DNA of 64,000 nucleotides from Coprinellus micaceus (taxonomy: Eukaryota > Basidiomycota > Agaricomycetes > Agaricales > Psathyrellaceae), in assembly GCA_951394405.1 (NCBI GenBank), contig OX596337.1, forward strand, positions 3,348,001 to 3,412,000. The letters are read 5' to 3'. This document shows, one piece after another, positions 54,081 to 64,000 of the stretch. Made by a program: the position numbers and the translations under genes. How positions within the stretch are numbered: the first letter of the stretch is position 1; each line of letters opens with the position of its first letter. Under the pieces are notes generated by a model, which did not search any database, was not told the origin of the DNA, and saw nothing but the letters and a program-made list of their open reading frames with translations.

Positions 54081-56743
54081 ATGTCTGCAGAACAGTTTAC
54101 GCGCATTGAACAAGACCGAGCACCACCTCCAGTGGACGATGAACCCCCAAGTTATGATGATCTCGCTGCGCAGAATGGCCCCAACTCCAGGTTCGCCCAG
54201 TTAAATTAATACTCGACAATCGGCCTCGGGTTCTGACGTCTTCGTGATGCTTTAAGATTTGGGCGCTGGAGAGGCTGGATAGAGAAGAGGTGTGTCCCAA
54301 AACCTGGTTGCGAGGCCCGCCTAATGTCTTGAACATCGACGCAGAGCTGCAGAACGATATGCAGATATCACGCCCGAGGAACGACGGAGACGGCGAGAAC
54401 GAGGCTGGGAGTTGCGGGATGTACGTGCGCCATGTGGAGATCCAGGACCCTATTGACATGTCTTCATAGGATGGAGGATCAAGCCAACCAGTAACCCAAC
54501 CCACCCAACCGCCTCCAATACTCTATACTACGACCTCCGAGCCCTCCCCTTATGCACACCAGCATGGCCCAGAACACTTGCTGCACATACAAACGAACAA
54601 CCTCTCGATCAATGACTTTGGAGGGAACTCGCCACGAGCGTCGCTCTCAGATATTCCACTGCCGTTCGTGAGCCAGGCTATCCAACCAACGCATCTCAAG
54701 ATAAATCACTTTGGCTCGAGGTTTTTGCCGCACGCGACCTCCCAGATACGATGTATTCTGCCGCTCCTTTCACATCGTCTCCTACTTATTGGTCACGATG
54801 AAGGGCTGTCTGTCATGGATATGTTCCCCCAGGATTGGACAGGGAACGGAGATATCTCTGTGAAGCAGCCAAACGATGCTCAGTCACATCTTGTATGGCG
54901 AGGGGAAAGGTGCGTTAGGCATACTACTATCCTGGTCACCGTTTAACGGGCAGACAGCGTTTTTCAAATGACAATCCTTGAACTCGAAGAAACGAGCGAC
55001 GGCACGCCGCAAGGCGTTGTCCTCATGCTTGTCGGTCCTGAACCCGACTCTGCAGGTGGCCCTCGAGATCATGACTTTCGGGTTCTAAGAATGTACAACC
55101 TAAGCAGCCTTACAAGCCTGGCCCGCTGGGCGGTCAGCCAAAAGGGGGCACGGCCGCTCGATATGCACCGCCCTTCCAACTGGCAAGTGCAGCAGTCTCC
55201 CGTGAAGCGCCGTCACCACCCTTCAGGGAGTATAGCACGAAGTATCAAGTCATTAATCGACGCCCCGGTGCAGGGGTCGTCAAACGAGCAGCCTACCCCC
55301 TACGGCTCTCTCTTGACCTCGCCATCTGGGAGCGGCCCAAGTCTATCTACGACTCCCATTGCAGATCGGGGACCTAGTCCTGCACGACATGATTCGGCGG
55401 AATCTACATGGGATGTAGTCGAAGACTTGCCGCTGCGATGGGCGACAGACTTTGTACCACTGGCGTCGCCCGGGTCTAGACTGTCAAGTACATCAGTGTT
55501 CTCGTACGCAACCTGGTCGGATCCCAACCGTCGCTCTGCCTCTGGGCAGCTGCTGGCTATCGCGACGAAGAATGCCATTCTATTATACGAATCGCCGAGA
55601 GGGCAACGCGCATATCGCTTCTTAAAGGTCGGTCGCTACCTTCATTGGGGTTGTGTGAGTTTATTGATTGGGCATTAGGACTTCTATACCCCAATCCAAC
55701 CGCGCAAGATGTCGTTCTTCCACCAGCACGCAACGCAGGAGCCAAGCAGAACGTCGTCGGAGATTCCACGCCACAAACACACGAGCAGCAGTTCAAGCAC
55801 CCGCCCCGATTCGTCTCACAGCCCAAATGGCATCAGCTATGGAACCCAATTGTGCCTCTTCGTTGTGTTCGACAAGAAGGCCGGTTGGATACGACTCGCG
55901 GACTCGGCCGTCGGTGAATTCGAGCTGCGCGACGATGGCGGTCCACCGAGCCAAGCGTCGTCTGCCCGAGACTCGCTGAGCCCCTCTGGTGGGTCTGTGA
56001 CCGCACGAACGAGAGCCAGGTTATCCTTCGATATTCGGGAAAGCGTTGCCAAGTGGATTTTACCTGCCCAGTGTGATCTCCCTGTGCACGATCCACTTAG
56101 CAATTCCTTCGTGCCGAGAACTGTGGCATTCATCACTCGCGGGAGGCGAACGCATCTGGTGTACACTCCGCTTCCAACAAGACTAGCATCGGTGCCGCCA
56201 CTGCACGTCATATACTGGAAGAATACGCCGAGGCATGTCTCTGCGAGGGTCTGCCACCCCGCGAGGTCGAGTCTCACGTCGCCAAGGTACCCTAGAGACC
56301 AGCCCCTGTTCCTCCAGGTAATTGGATTCGGTGATGCTGGGTTGGAGGTTTACGAGACGAGTTTGGGGTTCCTGTATGAAGGGAACGGAAATGGGAAAGG
56401 GAAAGGGAGGAGCAGTGTTGTGAACTACGAGTCCGTGCGGGCCGAGGAGGACTTAGGAGGTGATATTGGATTCTTAGAGACAGGGGGTAACTGGGATCAG
56501 GCGGGTGAATTGTACTCGAGTGGCCTGGAGAGGATGGACAGCTATTCGACATATACGACCACTACTGCTGCGTCGTCATATACCAGCGTAGAGTCAGAGG
56601 ATCTGTTACAGCTGCTGAAGCAGGAGGCTGGGATGTATGGCTGGTGCCGGAAGGGCGTCGAGGATTACCGTATCTTCTGGGTTGGAGGATGCTATGATAT
56701 CGGCAGGAGGGACGATGATGATGGGGCGTCGTTCTATGCGTGA
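54081..56743 (+). CDS. Unrecognised 797-aa protein with an EKRAAERYA-type motif
   Basis: Six exons keep phase (54081-54190, 54257-54289, 54345-54420, 54470-54909, 54958-55627, 55679-56743). The N-terminus has a PPSY-type stretch (DDEPPSYDDLAA) and a basic helix (GRWRGWIEKRAAERYADITP then EERRRRRERGWELR). The central part contains beta-rich blocks that could belong to a propeller: IRCILPLLSHRLLLIGHDEG, MTILELEE, GVVLMLVGPEPDSAG, GQLLAIATKNAILLYESPRG, QLCLFVVFDKKAGWIRLADS and FLQVIGFGDAGLEVYETSLG. Ser-rich loops separate them. I do not know the family; a CNH-like or WD-like fold is a guess from the spacing of hydrophobic strands. No signal peptide or membrane segment. Confidence 0.65.
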
Positions 56744-57151
56744 TCTCATCTTCTCTGTCCCAGCGAAGTTTGCCTCTTTCTTTATTGGCGTCACCCCCAT
56801 TTTTTCTATATATTTTCGTTCTGTGTTGCAGAACTTCAGATATCAGGCCCGATACCATCTCTCCCTCCATATGGTGTATCTCACAGGTGTATATGTACAC
56901 CCCAATCGACTACTCGGCTATAAACCCCCATAGGCGCCCGGACCTCCTCCACTCCCGCAACAAAGATCATCCCTCCACCACAGGTCACCGGCCACTCACC
57001 GAGCATGATCATCATGATTCATGATCGAGGCACAATTTTCGGGGAAATAGTTGCGTTATACCCCAGTTTCCAGGGTGCAGAACGGCTCGCAACGCTCATC
57101 GCGCGCTATTAGGTTCTGGTGAGTCCAGGTCGGAAAGTAGGTTGAAGCGGT
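56744..57151. other. Spacer before the CACTA element
   Basis: 408 bp: the 3' UTR of the preceding gene, then sequence without gene, up to the CACTA terminus at 57152. Confidence 0.45.
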
Positions 57152-57159
57152 CACTATGA

Positions 57160-57660
57160 ACCACGCCCCCGGTCAAATCCCCCGGGCGCTTACTGGGCGC
57201 CCTGGGGAGGCGCCCGGTGAACTTGACCGGGCGTGCCGGGCGCCTCCCAGTCAAACCCACTGGGTATTTCCATGGGACTGACTGGGCATTGACTGGGATT
57301 TGCCTGGGCACTGACTGGGACAGGCCCCATTGCCTGGGGCTCTGTCCCCGGTCAGTGCCCAGTCACGAAAGGCGGGAAAATGTCGCTTTTGACCGGGGGT
57401 CAAAAAGCGGTGGTGGGACATGACCCAGTCAATTCCCGGTGAAATCCCAGTCAAAATCACCTGGGGGCTGCTTGGGGATGTTCGGATACCCTGGGCTCCC
57501 CATATCGGGCTCCCAGGGAGACTGCCTGGGGGCTCCTGCAACAATATCCCAGGGGAGTTCACTGGGTAGCTCCCCTGGATCAGTGTCCCAGGCTGATACC
57601 AGCCAATTTGCACCGGGGATTGGATGGGGGGCTGGTTTTGTTCCCAGGCAGTCACATCAG
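57160..57660. repeat. Subterminal repeat field, TGACTGGG motif
   Basis: At least seven exact copies of TGACTGGG or CCCAGTCA, four in one orientation and three in the other, plus variants with CCGG in place of CTGG (TTGACCGGG, CCGGTCAA). Palindromic GGCGCC-rich pieces lie at 57185-57250. In CACTA elements such repeats bind the element's own DNA-binding protein. Confidence 0.7.
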
Positions 57661-59751
57661 GCAGCCATCGTCATTATGGTACAAATCAATAGATTGGGTG
57701 TATACACTACAAAAAAGGGGAATAACAAAGGAGGGGGGGTAGTACACGTTGTAGAAACCAAGGAGCGTCGAATAGGTATGCCGGATGGAGGGATTTGGGA
57801 AATGATCACGGAGGGTATCATGCTGGTAGAGCAGCGCTACTGAGGTGCTCACTGTTTGGTTTCTTCGGCGCCGTTGAGGGACACTTGGCCCCTGGTGGGA
57901 CGGCGAGGATGTTCCCGTGCCTAAGACCATGTCAGTGGGGAGACAATCAATCAAAAAAGGTGAGATACGTGCTGCTGCAGCCTCCTCGGCGTTCTTAACA
58001 TGCCGTTTCGTCCCTGTTTGAGATTTGGATGGGGGGGTGTACTCGTCCCCGCTGACGTCCGACTCCGAGCCATATATGTCGTCGGAGTGAGCAGTGCGAG
58101 CCTTTTTGGGTGGAACTGGCTGCCGTTCGTCGTCATCGCCCGCATTACCACCGCTTGGCTTGCGCTTCGTAGATGGAGGGATCTTGGTTGCACCCAGGTC
58201 GACATCCTCCTTGGGCGCCTCTTTGTTGTCATCGTCCTGGCCGGATGGGGCGTAGTCGAAACGATTCACACAAATCACTGCAAAGGCGGGAAGCGGGATC
58301 AGCAGGTGGTCAACAGAAATGCAGATGCGGAACCAGACCTTTCCAGACAGCATTGAAGCTGTCGCCGTTACCCAGCCGCTCAGAGACCAACCATTGAATG
58401 CAACCTTCTCCGAGGCGCTCCAAGGCTTGGTCTCGACCCCACATATCAATCCACCCTTGTATCTGATGGTCACGCTCCACCCATTCATCCGCCTCGTCCT
58501 GTGTTTTGTAGTCGGCCCAGTCTTCTGCCAGGTTGAACATTTGATAATCTAAGTTCATGTACAATTCAGTAACACCTCCTGCTCAAGACGACGGCCACTC
58601 ACCGACTACAAGGTTTCCCAAAGTGGGCCCTAGTTGAGCAAATGCCCAGCGATGGAGGAGCCCACTATCATCATCGTCATCCACGTCGTCTCCCTGTCCC
58701 CCATCGCTCTCAGCGCAATCAGACCCAGAATGAGAACTATTCAGAGATGGGTGTTGAGCTTTGCGGCGTGCATGCGGCTTGGCGTTGGCAGTCAAGTTCC
58801 CCCCCTCGTCACCACCCTCCTTTGCGGCATCCTTCTTGCCCTGGGCACGGTCATGCTTGCGTTGGCCGGCTAGGATCTGTAGGATTAAGATGCGGGTGGG
58901 CCAATTACCTTCGTAGGTGTTGTCCATGAGTTCAGGGAATTCTTCACCGATGAATTCCTCCCATTTCTCAACCTCACCACTGAGCTCTCCGTTGGAGATG
59001 ACGGCGCCACGGGGGACTCCAGCTTTTGCCTGGAGCTCATTGAGGCGCTTCTAATCAGGGATAAAAAGTGAGAACAGATCCTCAAAAGCGAGAGAGACAT
59101 ACCTTGTACTTCTTGATCTTGGCCTCGGTGCACTTCATCTTCTCCGTAAGCACGTACGTCTTGCGCTCCTTGTGGATGCCCTTCTTATTCTTCTTCGTCT
59201 TTCCTGGGCCTCTTCCAGGCTCTCCGATGGGACGCGGGATCGGGTCCTTCTTGGCTTTCGCATCATCAGCTAAAGTAAAAAATGCCAACGGCGTGTCAGT
59301 CAGAGAAAGGAAACAGAGGCTCAATACGCACCTTCCCGCTGAGCCTTCCAACGCCTCAATTCCTCCAGCTCCTTCAACTCCTTGCGCTCCAGGGATGGTG
59401 CCGTCTGCTTGTTGATGACTGGGGGCATCGGCTTGAATAAGGGCTTGAAGCCAGGGGGCAGACCAGCAGCGGCTGGCCGACGAGGCTTGGCGGGGGCAGA
59501 TGAAGAGACTGGGGGTCGCCTTGGAGTCAGCAAACAGGGTAAACGCCTAGGCGAAAAATCGACGCACCGCCCGGGGTAAAGCCTCCAGGAAGGCTGGACG
59601 CCAGAAACTGGGCTCTAGATGGGTGCCCGTCAGCCGAGCTCGACGTGCTGGTAAGAGACGAGGAAGCTGAGATCTCGCCCTTGCGTCTGATGATAGTGGG
59701 TGGGGGTATACTCTGGGGCTTCGGCTTCTTGTTCGAGGATGAGGACATCAT
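57652..59751 (-). CDS. Accessory gene inside the CACTA element, several exons
   Basis: Start at 59751 or 59748 (MMSSSSNKKPKPQ). Open segments in order on the minus strand: SSLPGGFTPG; PRRPAAAGLPPGFKPLFKPM and KELKELEELRRWKAQREG; KKNKKGIHKERKTYVLTEKM with EAKIKKYK; LNELQAKAGVPRGAVISNGE, EVEKWEEFIGEEFPELMDN; NWPTRILILQILAGQRKHDR; an acidic run (DDVDDDDDSG); FNLAEDWADYKTQDEADEWV with IQGWIDMWGRD and IQWLVSERLGNGDSFNAVW; and a basic PPKKARTA stretch. Exon borders were not all solved, and the 3' end (57652 or about 57870) is uncertain. No domain recognised. It could be the TNPA-like DNA-binding partner, or cargo of host origin. Confidence 0.5.
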
Positions 59752-60191
59752 TGAGGCGTGGTTCTTGGCAGGCAGACAGGAAGGAACTGGGGGAAGGGAG
59801 AGGGCGTGGCTGGTTGGAACAGGTCACCGATCACAACTCCCCCACCCAGATCTAACACGCACAAACTGGCGATTGGCGCTCGGCAAAGGTGACACATACT
59901 CTTGCTTCATGCCCCCCAACCTTCAACCAGGCTGCGACGATTTGTGTACGAGCGTCAAAGTGTTAACATCAACACTCGAGTTGCTCCGCGCCGACATCCA
60001 GTGTCCTCCGACTGGGGCATGGGAAGCCGCTTCTGGTAGCCGGTAATGGTGTCAGCATATGTGGGTGGTTTTTGGGATATAAAACCCTGCATTGTGGGCG
60101 GGGGATGTGGTCGATGGTAAGGAGGTGGGCGTCGAGTGCAAAGCACAGCGTCATCCAGTGAGAGGCTGAACTCGGCGATCTGGACGGATGG

Positions 60192-60207
60192 TCACGTGAT
60201 CACGTGA
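60192..60207. promoter_or_regulatory. 16-bp palindrome with two CACGTG E-boxes
   Basis: TCACGTGATCACGTGA is its own reverse complement and holds two CACGTG hexamers, the classic bHLH (Cbf1/USF-like) site, in an upstream position for both neighbouring genes. Confidence 0.6.
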
Positions 60208-60545
60208 TCGTCGAATCACGCCGCGGGAACTGCCAGCACGACGCGACGGCGCGCGTCGTTCTTGCCCAGGTCTGCTCCCTCCTTCCTCCCTCTACCTCGC
60301 ACCTTGCATCCCCTCTCCGTCACTCCGGCCTACTCTCAAGGGCCAATAAATGCGCCCAAGAAGACATCAACTCCCGGCACCACACATCCCAGCCAACACT
60401 CGGGGCACCCGATTTACTCGAGAGTCGAACCTGGTAGGCGTGAGAGATCTCGGCGCAGGTGCCTAATCGCACTGTGAGTTGACTTATCGTAGTTATCTTG
60501 AACTGATAACGCTTGCAGACGCGTGACCCACGACATTGTTGGCCC

Positions 60546-60561
60546 ACAACGTTAACGTTGT
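60546..60561. repeat. 16-bp perfect palindrome
   Basis: ACAACGTTAACGTTGT, self-complementary, in a GC-poor pocket of the element. Possible dimeric protein site; function unknown. Confidence 0.5.
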
Positions 60562-61208
60562 AGGTCACTGGGTGAGTGGGTTTGGCCGTACCCTGGTTTC
60601 CCCTGCGGCGCCCATCACACCACCTCCCAGTCGACCCGCTGTCGTTTAGCTGCCCACCGCTGGTGCACACCATCGACGCCCATGTGTGGCACGGCTTCGG
60701 GACTCTCGTTGGGCTGGGTCCCGCAACTGTTGGAGTACGTCTGGGGGAGTGGGCGCCGAATGCGCGAGTTTGGGCAGCTGGATACGCAGGTACGTGGCAT
60801 TCACCACTATGCCCAACCATCACCCATGTTGACGTGCACACAGACGCCCACTGCTCACAGATTTACGCCACCTCAACATGCTCGGGCTCGTCCACCTTGC
60901 AGCCCCCTCCCCACTGCATCTGTTTGAACCCTCACTGGGGATCGCTGACAGTGGGATACGACGCCGTGGGTTGGTGCGAACACGCGTTAGGCGTTGGACT
61001 AACCAACATTTGCAGCGCTCCCCCTCGACATTCAAACGAGTTTGGCTAGCGTACCTCCTCCGCAATGCGTCCAGGCTCCAGGCTTGTTCAGCGCGTCTGC
61101 TCCCACTACGATCGTCGATCATGTGTATGTATGAGTGTATATATATGTATATGCATTTTTTCATGCCCTTCTTCCTGCTTCCTTTCACTGGCAGCTGTAA
61201 AGGTCAAC

Positions 61209-61817
61209 ATGACCTCCCAGCAGACTCCTCGGCAAGCCGCACCCTTCCCCATGACCCCTCCCGCTCGCAAACGACCTTTCGACAACGACCGCCTCTCGAA
61301 CGCTACCATGTTCACTGCGGTCGCTGGGCGGGCCCATGTCCACTTGCCCGCCACACCCAAGGCGAGTGTGAGCCCTACCTGTGAAGTTGAGCACATGATG
61401 CTCACCCCGCACCTCCAGGAAACCACTGGGAAAAGGCGTTGCCTCACCCGTTCGCCCTCTCCTCGAATTCCCGAGGAGTCGTTCTTCGGACAGCTCAACA
61501 CGCCCATCAATTCGTACCTCGCAGAAACTCAGAGTCCATACCCAGCCCTTCCCACTAGAACATATACCCCTCTACTCTCACCAGGCGACGACTGCCCTTT
61601 CCGCACTTCACCCAACAACACCTTTCCGGGACCTGTCGCGGATTCCAAGACCGAACTCCCTGCTGAAGAAGCCACTGAAGCGACCTCTTCTGTCTCCATG
61701 CAGCCAATGCTTCTCTTCCTCAAGCAAGCCAACGACATTGAGATTGAGGCCATGGAGGGCATTTTGAAGGTCTTGGTACAGAAACGCGAACGCCTTTCAG
61801 CTCTGGGCCAGGCATAG
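61209..61817 (+). CDS. Small unrecognised protein, C-terminal coiled coil
   Basis: 202 residues from the ATG at 61209. The N-terminal 160 residues are Pro/Thr/Ser-rich with a short basic patch (PPARKRPFDNDR, possible nuclear signal). The end is a single amphipathic helix (LLFLKQANDIEIEAMEGILK then VLVQKRERLSAL) that could make dimers. It is in the same direction as the transposase 250 bp downstream, and may be an accessory protein of the element. A longer frame from 61065 starts with a hydrophobic stretch but is probably leader. Confidence 0.5.
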   Translation: MTSQQTPRQAAPFPMTPPARKRPFDNDRLSNATMFTAVAGRAHVHLPATPKASVSPTCEVEHMMLTPHLQETTGKRRCLTRSPSPRIPEESFFGQLNTPINSYLAETQSPYPALPTRTYTPLLSPGDDCPFRTSPNNTFPGPVADSKTELPAEEATEATSSVSMQPMLLFLKQANDIEIEAMEGILKVLVQKRERLSALGQA

Positions 61818-62065
61818 TGGCTGGATGACATCGCAATCTATTTCTTCTGTAACGTGTCGTATCCTGTAATCTATTGTACTTTGTAAACTATCATCCTCCG
61901 TAACCTATCATCCTCTGTAAATCTCATACCGTTGAATCCTCCATGTGATGGACCTGGCTTCTGTTCGTTGATGCGCCTTGATTTGTTCCCATACTTCCGT
62001 CTTGACCACAACCCCCACATTCCTTTATTCCCCGCTTCCAAACCCATCTCCATGACCTCGTCAAC

Positions 62066-64000
62066 ATGCCTGAACCCAAATATATGTGCAGCTGTGGCTG
62101 CCGCCGGAGAGTCACTCGCACCACAGAGCGACGCCACCTCAACCCGGAGCAAGCCCCCCTCTACGTGAGGATTGCGCAAACAATGAAATCCAGAGCAGCA
62201 AGAACTCACGAAGCAGCTCAACAGCTCTGGCAGCAAGCCATAAGCCACTTGTCCCCTGCTCCCAGTCCCCTGATTCCACCACCATCCCCTGGAGATATCG
62301 CCATGTCCTCCCCCATTGTTGAAAGTGATCCCATGTATCCCGGCAGTCCCATCCTTCCTCAATCGCCCAGGCCATCGCAACCCACCATGTCCCCATATAC
62401 TCCAGCGGAAGAGACCCTGCAATCCCACATGGATGCCGCCAGGGCTAGCACAGCTGTTTCGGATTGCGGGAGCAGCGGCGAAGGATCTGACGACAGCTTG
62501 GCATCTGGCGCAGAGATTGGAGAGGGGGCAGAGAGCGATGGTGACGAGGCACTGATGCAAGAGCTCTGGGAAGAGTATGAGGCCCTTGCAGGAAGGGATA
62601 TCCCTGGGGAGGGTGGCAGGGGAGACGAGGAGGAGGAGGAGGAGGAGGATGGTTGGGGAGAGGATGGGGAGGGCGAACGCCAGGCAGAAGAGTCTGGCCA
62701 ACCACTCAATATTGAGGATCTTCCAGAGGATCTCCAAAAACTGATTGCTCAACTCAGTATGTTTGCGCCTCTTCTAATATTCAACAGGAATACTGATCCC
62801 TCGGCAGCCCAGAAACTGGGAGTTAATGATCCTGGTCTCCTCAAGGCGTGGAACTACAAGCTCAGACACAACATACCCGACAGTGCCTTCGACGACCTCC
62901 GTTTTGTGTTCCCAGAGTACAAGCTACCTACAGCTAGGACTGCACGCCGCCGCATTGCCTTTCTTGCCGGATTCAAGCCCCAGATCTATCACTGCTGCAT
63001 TCGCTCCTGCATGTGCTATGCAGGTATCTACGCCGATCTGGACTCCTGCCTGTATTGCAAGGAGTTGCGCTTCAAAGACGGCAAGCCACGCAAGGTGTTC
63101 AGCTACATCCCCCTCATCCCTCGCCTCATTGCCCTCTACATGAATCCAGAGATGGTCCGTAAGATGATGTACCGGCACGACTACAAGATCAACAAAGGGG
63201 GAAAAATGCGTGACTACCTCGATGGGCTGGTCTACCAAAGCCTTTTCCAGAGGAAGATCCCCATCGGCGACACCAACCACAGGTTCTTTCAGTTTGCGAC
63301 TGACATCGCCTTGGCTCTCTTCACCGATGGCTTTGCCCCCTTCAAGAATCGCAAACAGACTTGCTGGCCTCTACTCCTCATGAACATGAACCTTCCCCCC
63401 GATGAGCGCTGCCTGGTGAAGAACATGATCTGTGCTGGCGTCATCCCTGGCCCAAAGAAACCGAAGAACGCGGATTCTTTCCTGTATCCATTCACTGCAG
63501 AGATGCTTGACCTCACTATTGGTGTCGACGCTTTTCACATTCTCCTCAAGCTCCCTTTCCTCCTCCGTGCCTTCCTTATTCTGTTAGGCGGTGATATGCC
63601 TGCCATGGCCATGATCATGCTCATGAAGGGCCACAACGGGATCTGCCCATGCAGGATGTGCAAGATTATCGGCATCCGCAAGCCCAATGGCAAGACACAC
63701 TATGTTCCGCTCCGCCCACCCAAGTCTCTACAGGCGACACATACCTGGCATACGCCTCAGTCCCTGGACGCGCTGCGACGAACCCCTGATAACCTGCTGG
63801 AGGACGGTAAAAAGGTGGAGTTTGCCCCCAATGAGACCCGGGCCGAGGCTATATCCAAGGAGACCGGAGTCAAGGGTGTTCCCATCCTATCCCACATTCC
63901 CTCACTTGTGCTCCCTTATGCCGTCCCCTTCGACTTCATGCATCTGATCTACGAGAACCTCATTAAGAATCTCCTTGACTTCTTCTGCGGCAATTTCAAA
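62066..64000 (+). CDS. CACTA transposase, TNP2 type (N-terminal part)
   Basis: Two exons seen (62066-62756 and 62808-64000, open at the right edge), 628 codons so far. The N-terminus has a Cys/His cluster (MCSCGCRRRVTRTTERRHL) typical of basidiomycete TNP2 proteins. A long acidic Ser/Glu region follows, then the transposase body: FDDLRFVFPEYKLPTARTAR, CMCYAGIYADLDSCLYCKEL (zinc-binding cysteines), KVFSYIPLIPRLIALYM, FFQFATDIALALFTDGFAPF with the catalytic-type TDG Asp, KQTCWPLLLMNMNLPPDERC, VGVDAFH-like IGVDAFHILLKLPFLLRAF, GHNGICPCRMCKI, and VPFDFMHLIYENLIKNLLDF. No stop or frameshift is seen in this part, so the element may be active. The rest lies outside the window. Confidence 0.88.
   Translation, partial: MPEPKYMCSCGCRRRVTRTTERRHLNPEQAPLYVRIAQTMKSRAARTHEAAQQLWQQAISHLSPAPSPLIPPPSPGDIAMSSPIVESDPMYPGSPILPQSPRPSQPTMSPYTPAEETLQSHMDAARASTAVSDCGSSGEGSDDSLASGAEIGEGAESDGDEALMQELWEEYEALAGRDIPGEGGRGDEEEEEEEDGWGEDGEGERQAEESGQPLNIEDLPEDLQKLIAQLSMFAPLLIFNRNTDPSAAQKLGVNDPGLLKAWNYKLRHNIPDSAFDDLRFVFPEYKLPTARTARRRIAFLAGFKPQIYHCCIRSCMCYAGIYADLDSCLYCKELRFKDGKPRKVFSYIPLIPRLIALYMNPEMVRKMMYRHDYKINKGGKMRDYLDGLVYQSLFQRKIPIGDTNHRFFQFATDIALALFTDGFAPFKNRKQTCWPLLLMNMNLPPDERCLVKNMICAGVIPGPKKPKNADSFLYPFTAEMLDLTIGVDAFHILLKLPFLLRAFLILLGGDMPAMAMIMLMKGHNGICPCRMCKIIGIRKPNGKTHYVPLRPPKSLQATHTWHTPQSLDALRRTPDNLLEDGKKVEFAPNETRAEAISKETGVKGVPILSHIPSLVLPYAVPFDFMHLIYENLIKNLLDFFCGNFK

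Larger units (their letters stand above)
59752..61208. other. Internal control region of the CACTA element
   Basis: 1.45 kb between the minus-strand accessory gene and the plus-strand ORF. It contains two perfect 16-bp palindromes (60192 and 60546) listed separately. Frames at 60576-61049 and 60320-60841 overlap on opposite strands and show no domain. Confidence 0.4.
57152..64000. mobile_element. CACTA (En/Spm) transposon, left side, continues past the window
   Basis: Inferred from three facts. A CACTA terminus (CACTATGAACCACGCCCCCG) starts at 57152. It is followed by about 500 bp dense in a repeated TGACTGGG/CCCAGTCA motif, as in CACTA subterminal regions. A TNP2-type transposase begins at 62066 and runs off the right edge. 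The other end, its TIR and the 3-bp target duplication lie outside, so the boundary is not proven. A minus-strand gene (57652-59751) and a small ORF (61209-61817) lie between and would be cargo or accessory genes. At over 6.8 kb this would be a full-size, possibly autonomous element. Confidence 0.6.

Noticed and set aside
60320..61049. Long opposing frames (157-173 codons) in the CACTA element
   Set aside because: They overlap on opposite strands, show no domain and lack supportive start context.
1..64000. CRISPR arrays, bacterial operons, phage genes
   Set aside because: None seen; intron structure and gene content are eukaryotic throughout.

Overview
This window is nuclear DNA of a filamentous basidiomycete, most likely a mushroom-forming Agaricomycete. 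The evidence is genes split by many short introns (mostly 45-70 bp, GT...AG), very tight intergenic spacing, no operons, and a gene set that is plainly fungal (TFIIB, TAF12, Tip41, dynein light intermediate chain, eIF3m, Rrs1, mitochondrial GatB) next to families expanded in Agaricomycetes (F-box/LRR-like proteins, DUF262 proteins, sedolisin and S28 proteases, BBE-type FAD oxidases). Exon coordinates were worked out by hand from splice signals, reading phase and family motifs. All totals quoted are divisible by three.

Layout. 1-26.5 kb is conserved housekeeping sequence: a sedolisin start (minus), eIF3m, a Tls1/C9orf78-like splicing factor, an intact F-box gene, a metallophosphoesterase, a Barentsz/CASC3-type exon-junction protein, an epoxide hydrolase, TFIIB, a secreted FAD oxidase, Rrs1, TAF12, Tip41, dynein LIC and an unrecognised gene. 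Several pairs are extremely close: Tip41 and dynein LIC start 97 bp apart head to head, and TAF12 and Tip41 stop 38 bp apart tail to tail.

27.6-38.1 kb is a decaying accessory island. It holds three broken F-box genes, a THO-complex WD40 gene with an odd 5' end, an inverted copy of about 700 bp taken from 7.1-7.8 kb, and three different non-autonomous DNA elements. These are a 668-bp hAT-like element with a perfect 15-bp TIR and an 8-bp target duplication, a 1,020-bp element with 50-bp TIRs and a 7-bp duplication, and a roughly 1.25-kb CACTG-ended element packed with an iterated GC-rich motif.

39-56.7 kb is ordinary genic sequence again: a 1,160-aa multi-pass membrane protein, a secreted S28 serine carboxypeptidase, a nucleoside hydrolase, a Gfo/Idh/MocA oxidoreductase, mitochondrial GatB, a DUF262 protein with an AT-hook and an unrecognised 797-aa protein.

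57.15 kb to the window end looks like one side of a large CACTA (En/Spm) transposon: a CACTA terminus, about 500 bp of repeated TGACTGGG/CCCAGTCA motifs, a minus-strand accessory gene, a small coiled-coil ORF, and the first 628 codons of a TNP2-type transposase that runs off the window. The genes shown here act in basic cell processes (transcription, splicing/export, translation, TOR signalling, dynein transport, mitochondrial translation) and in secreted protein and substrate breakdown. The new material lies in the mobile elements and the rearranged F-box island.
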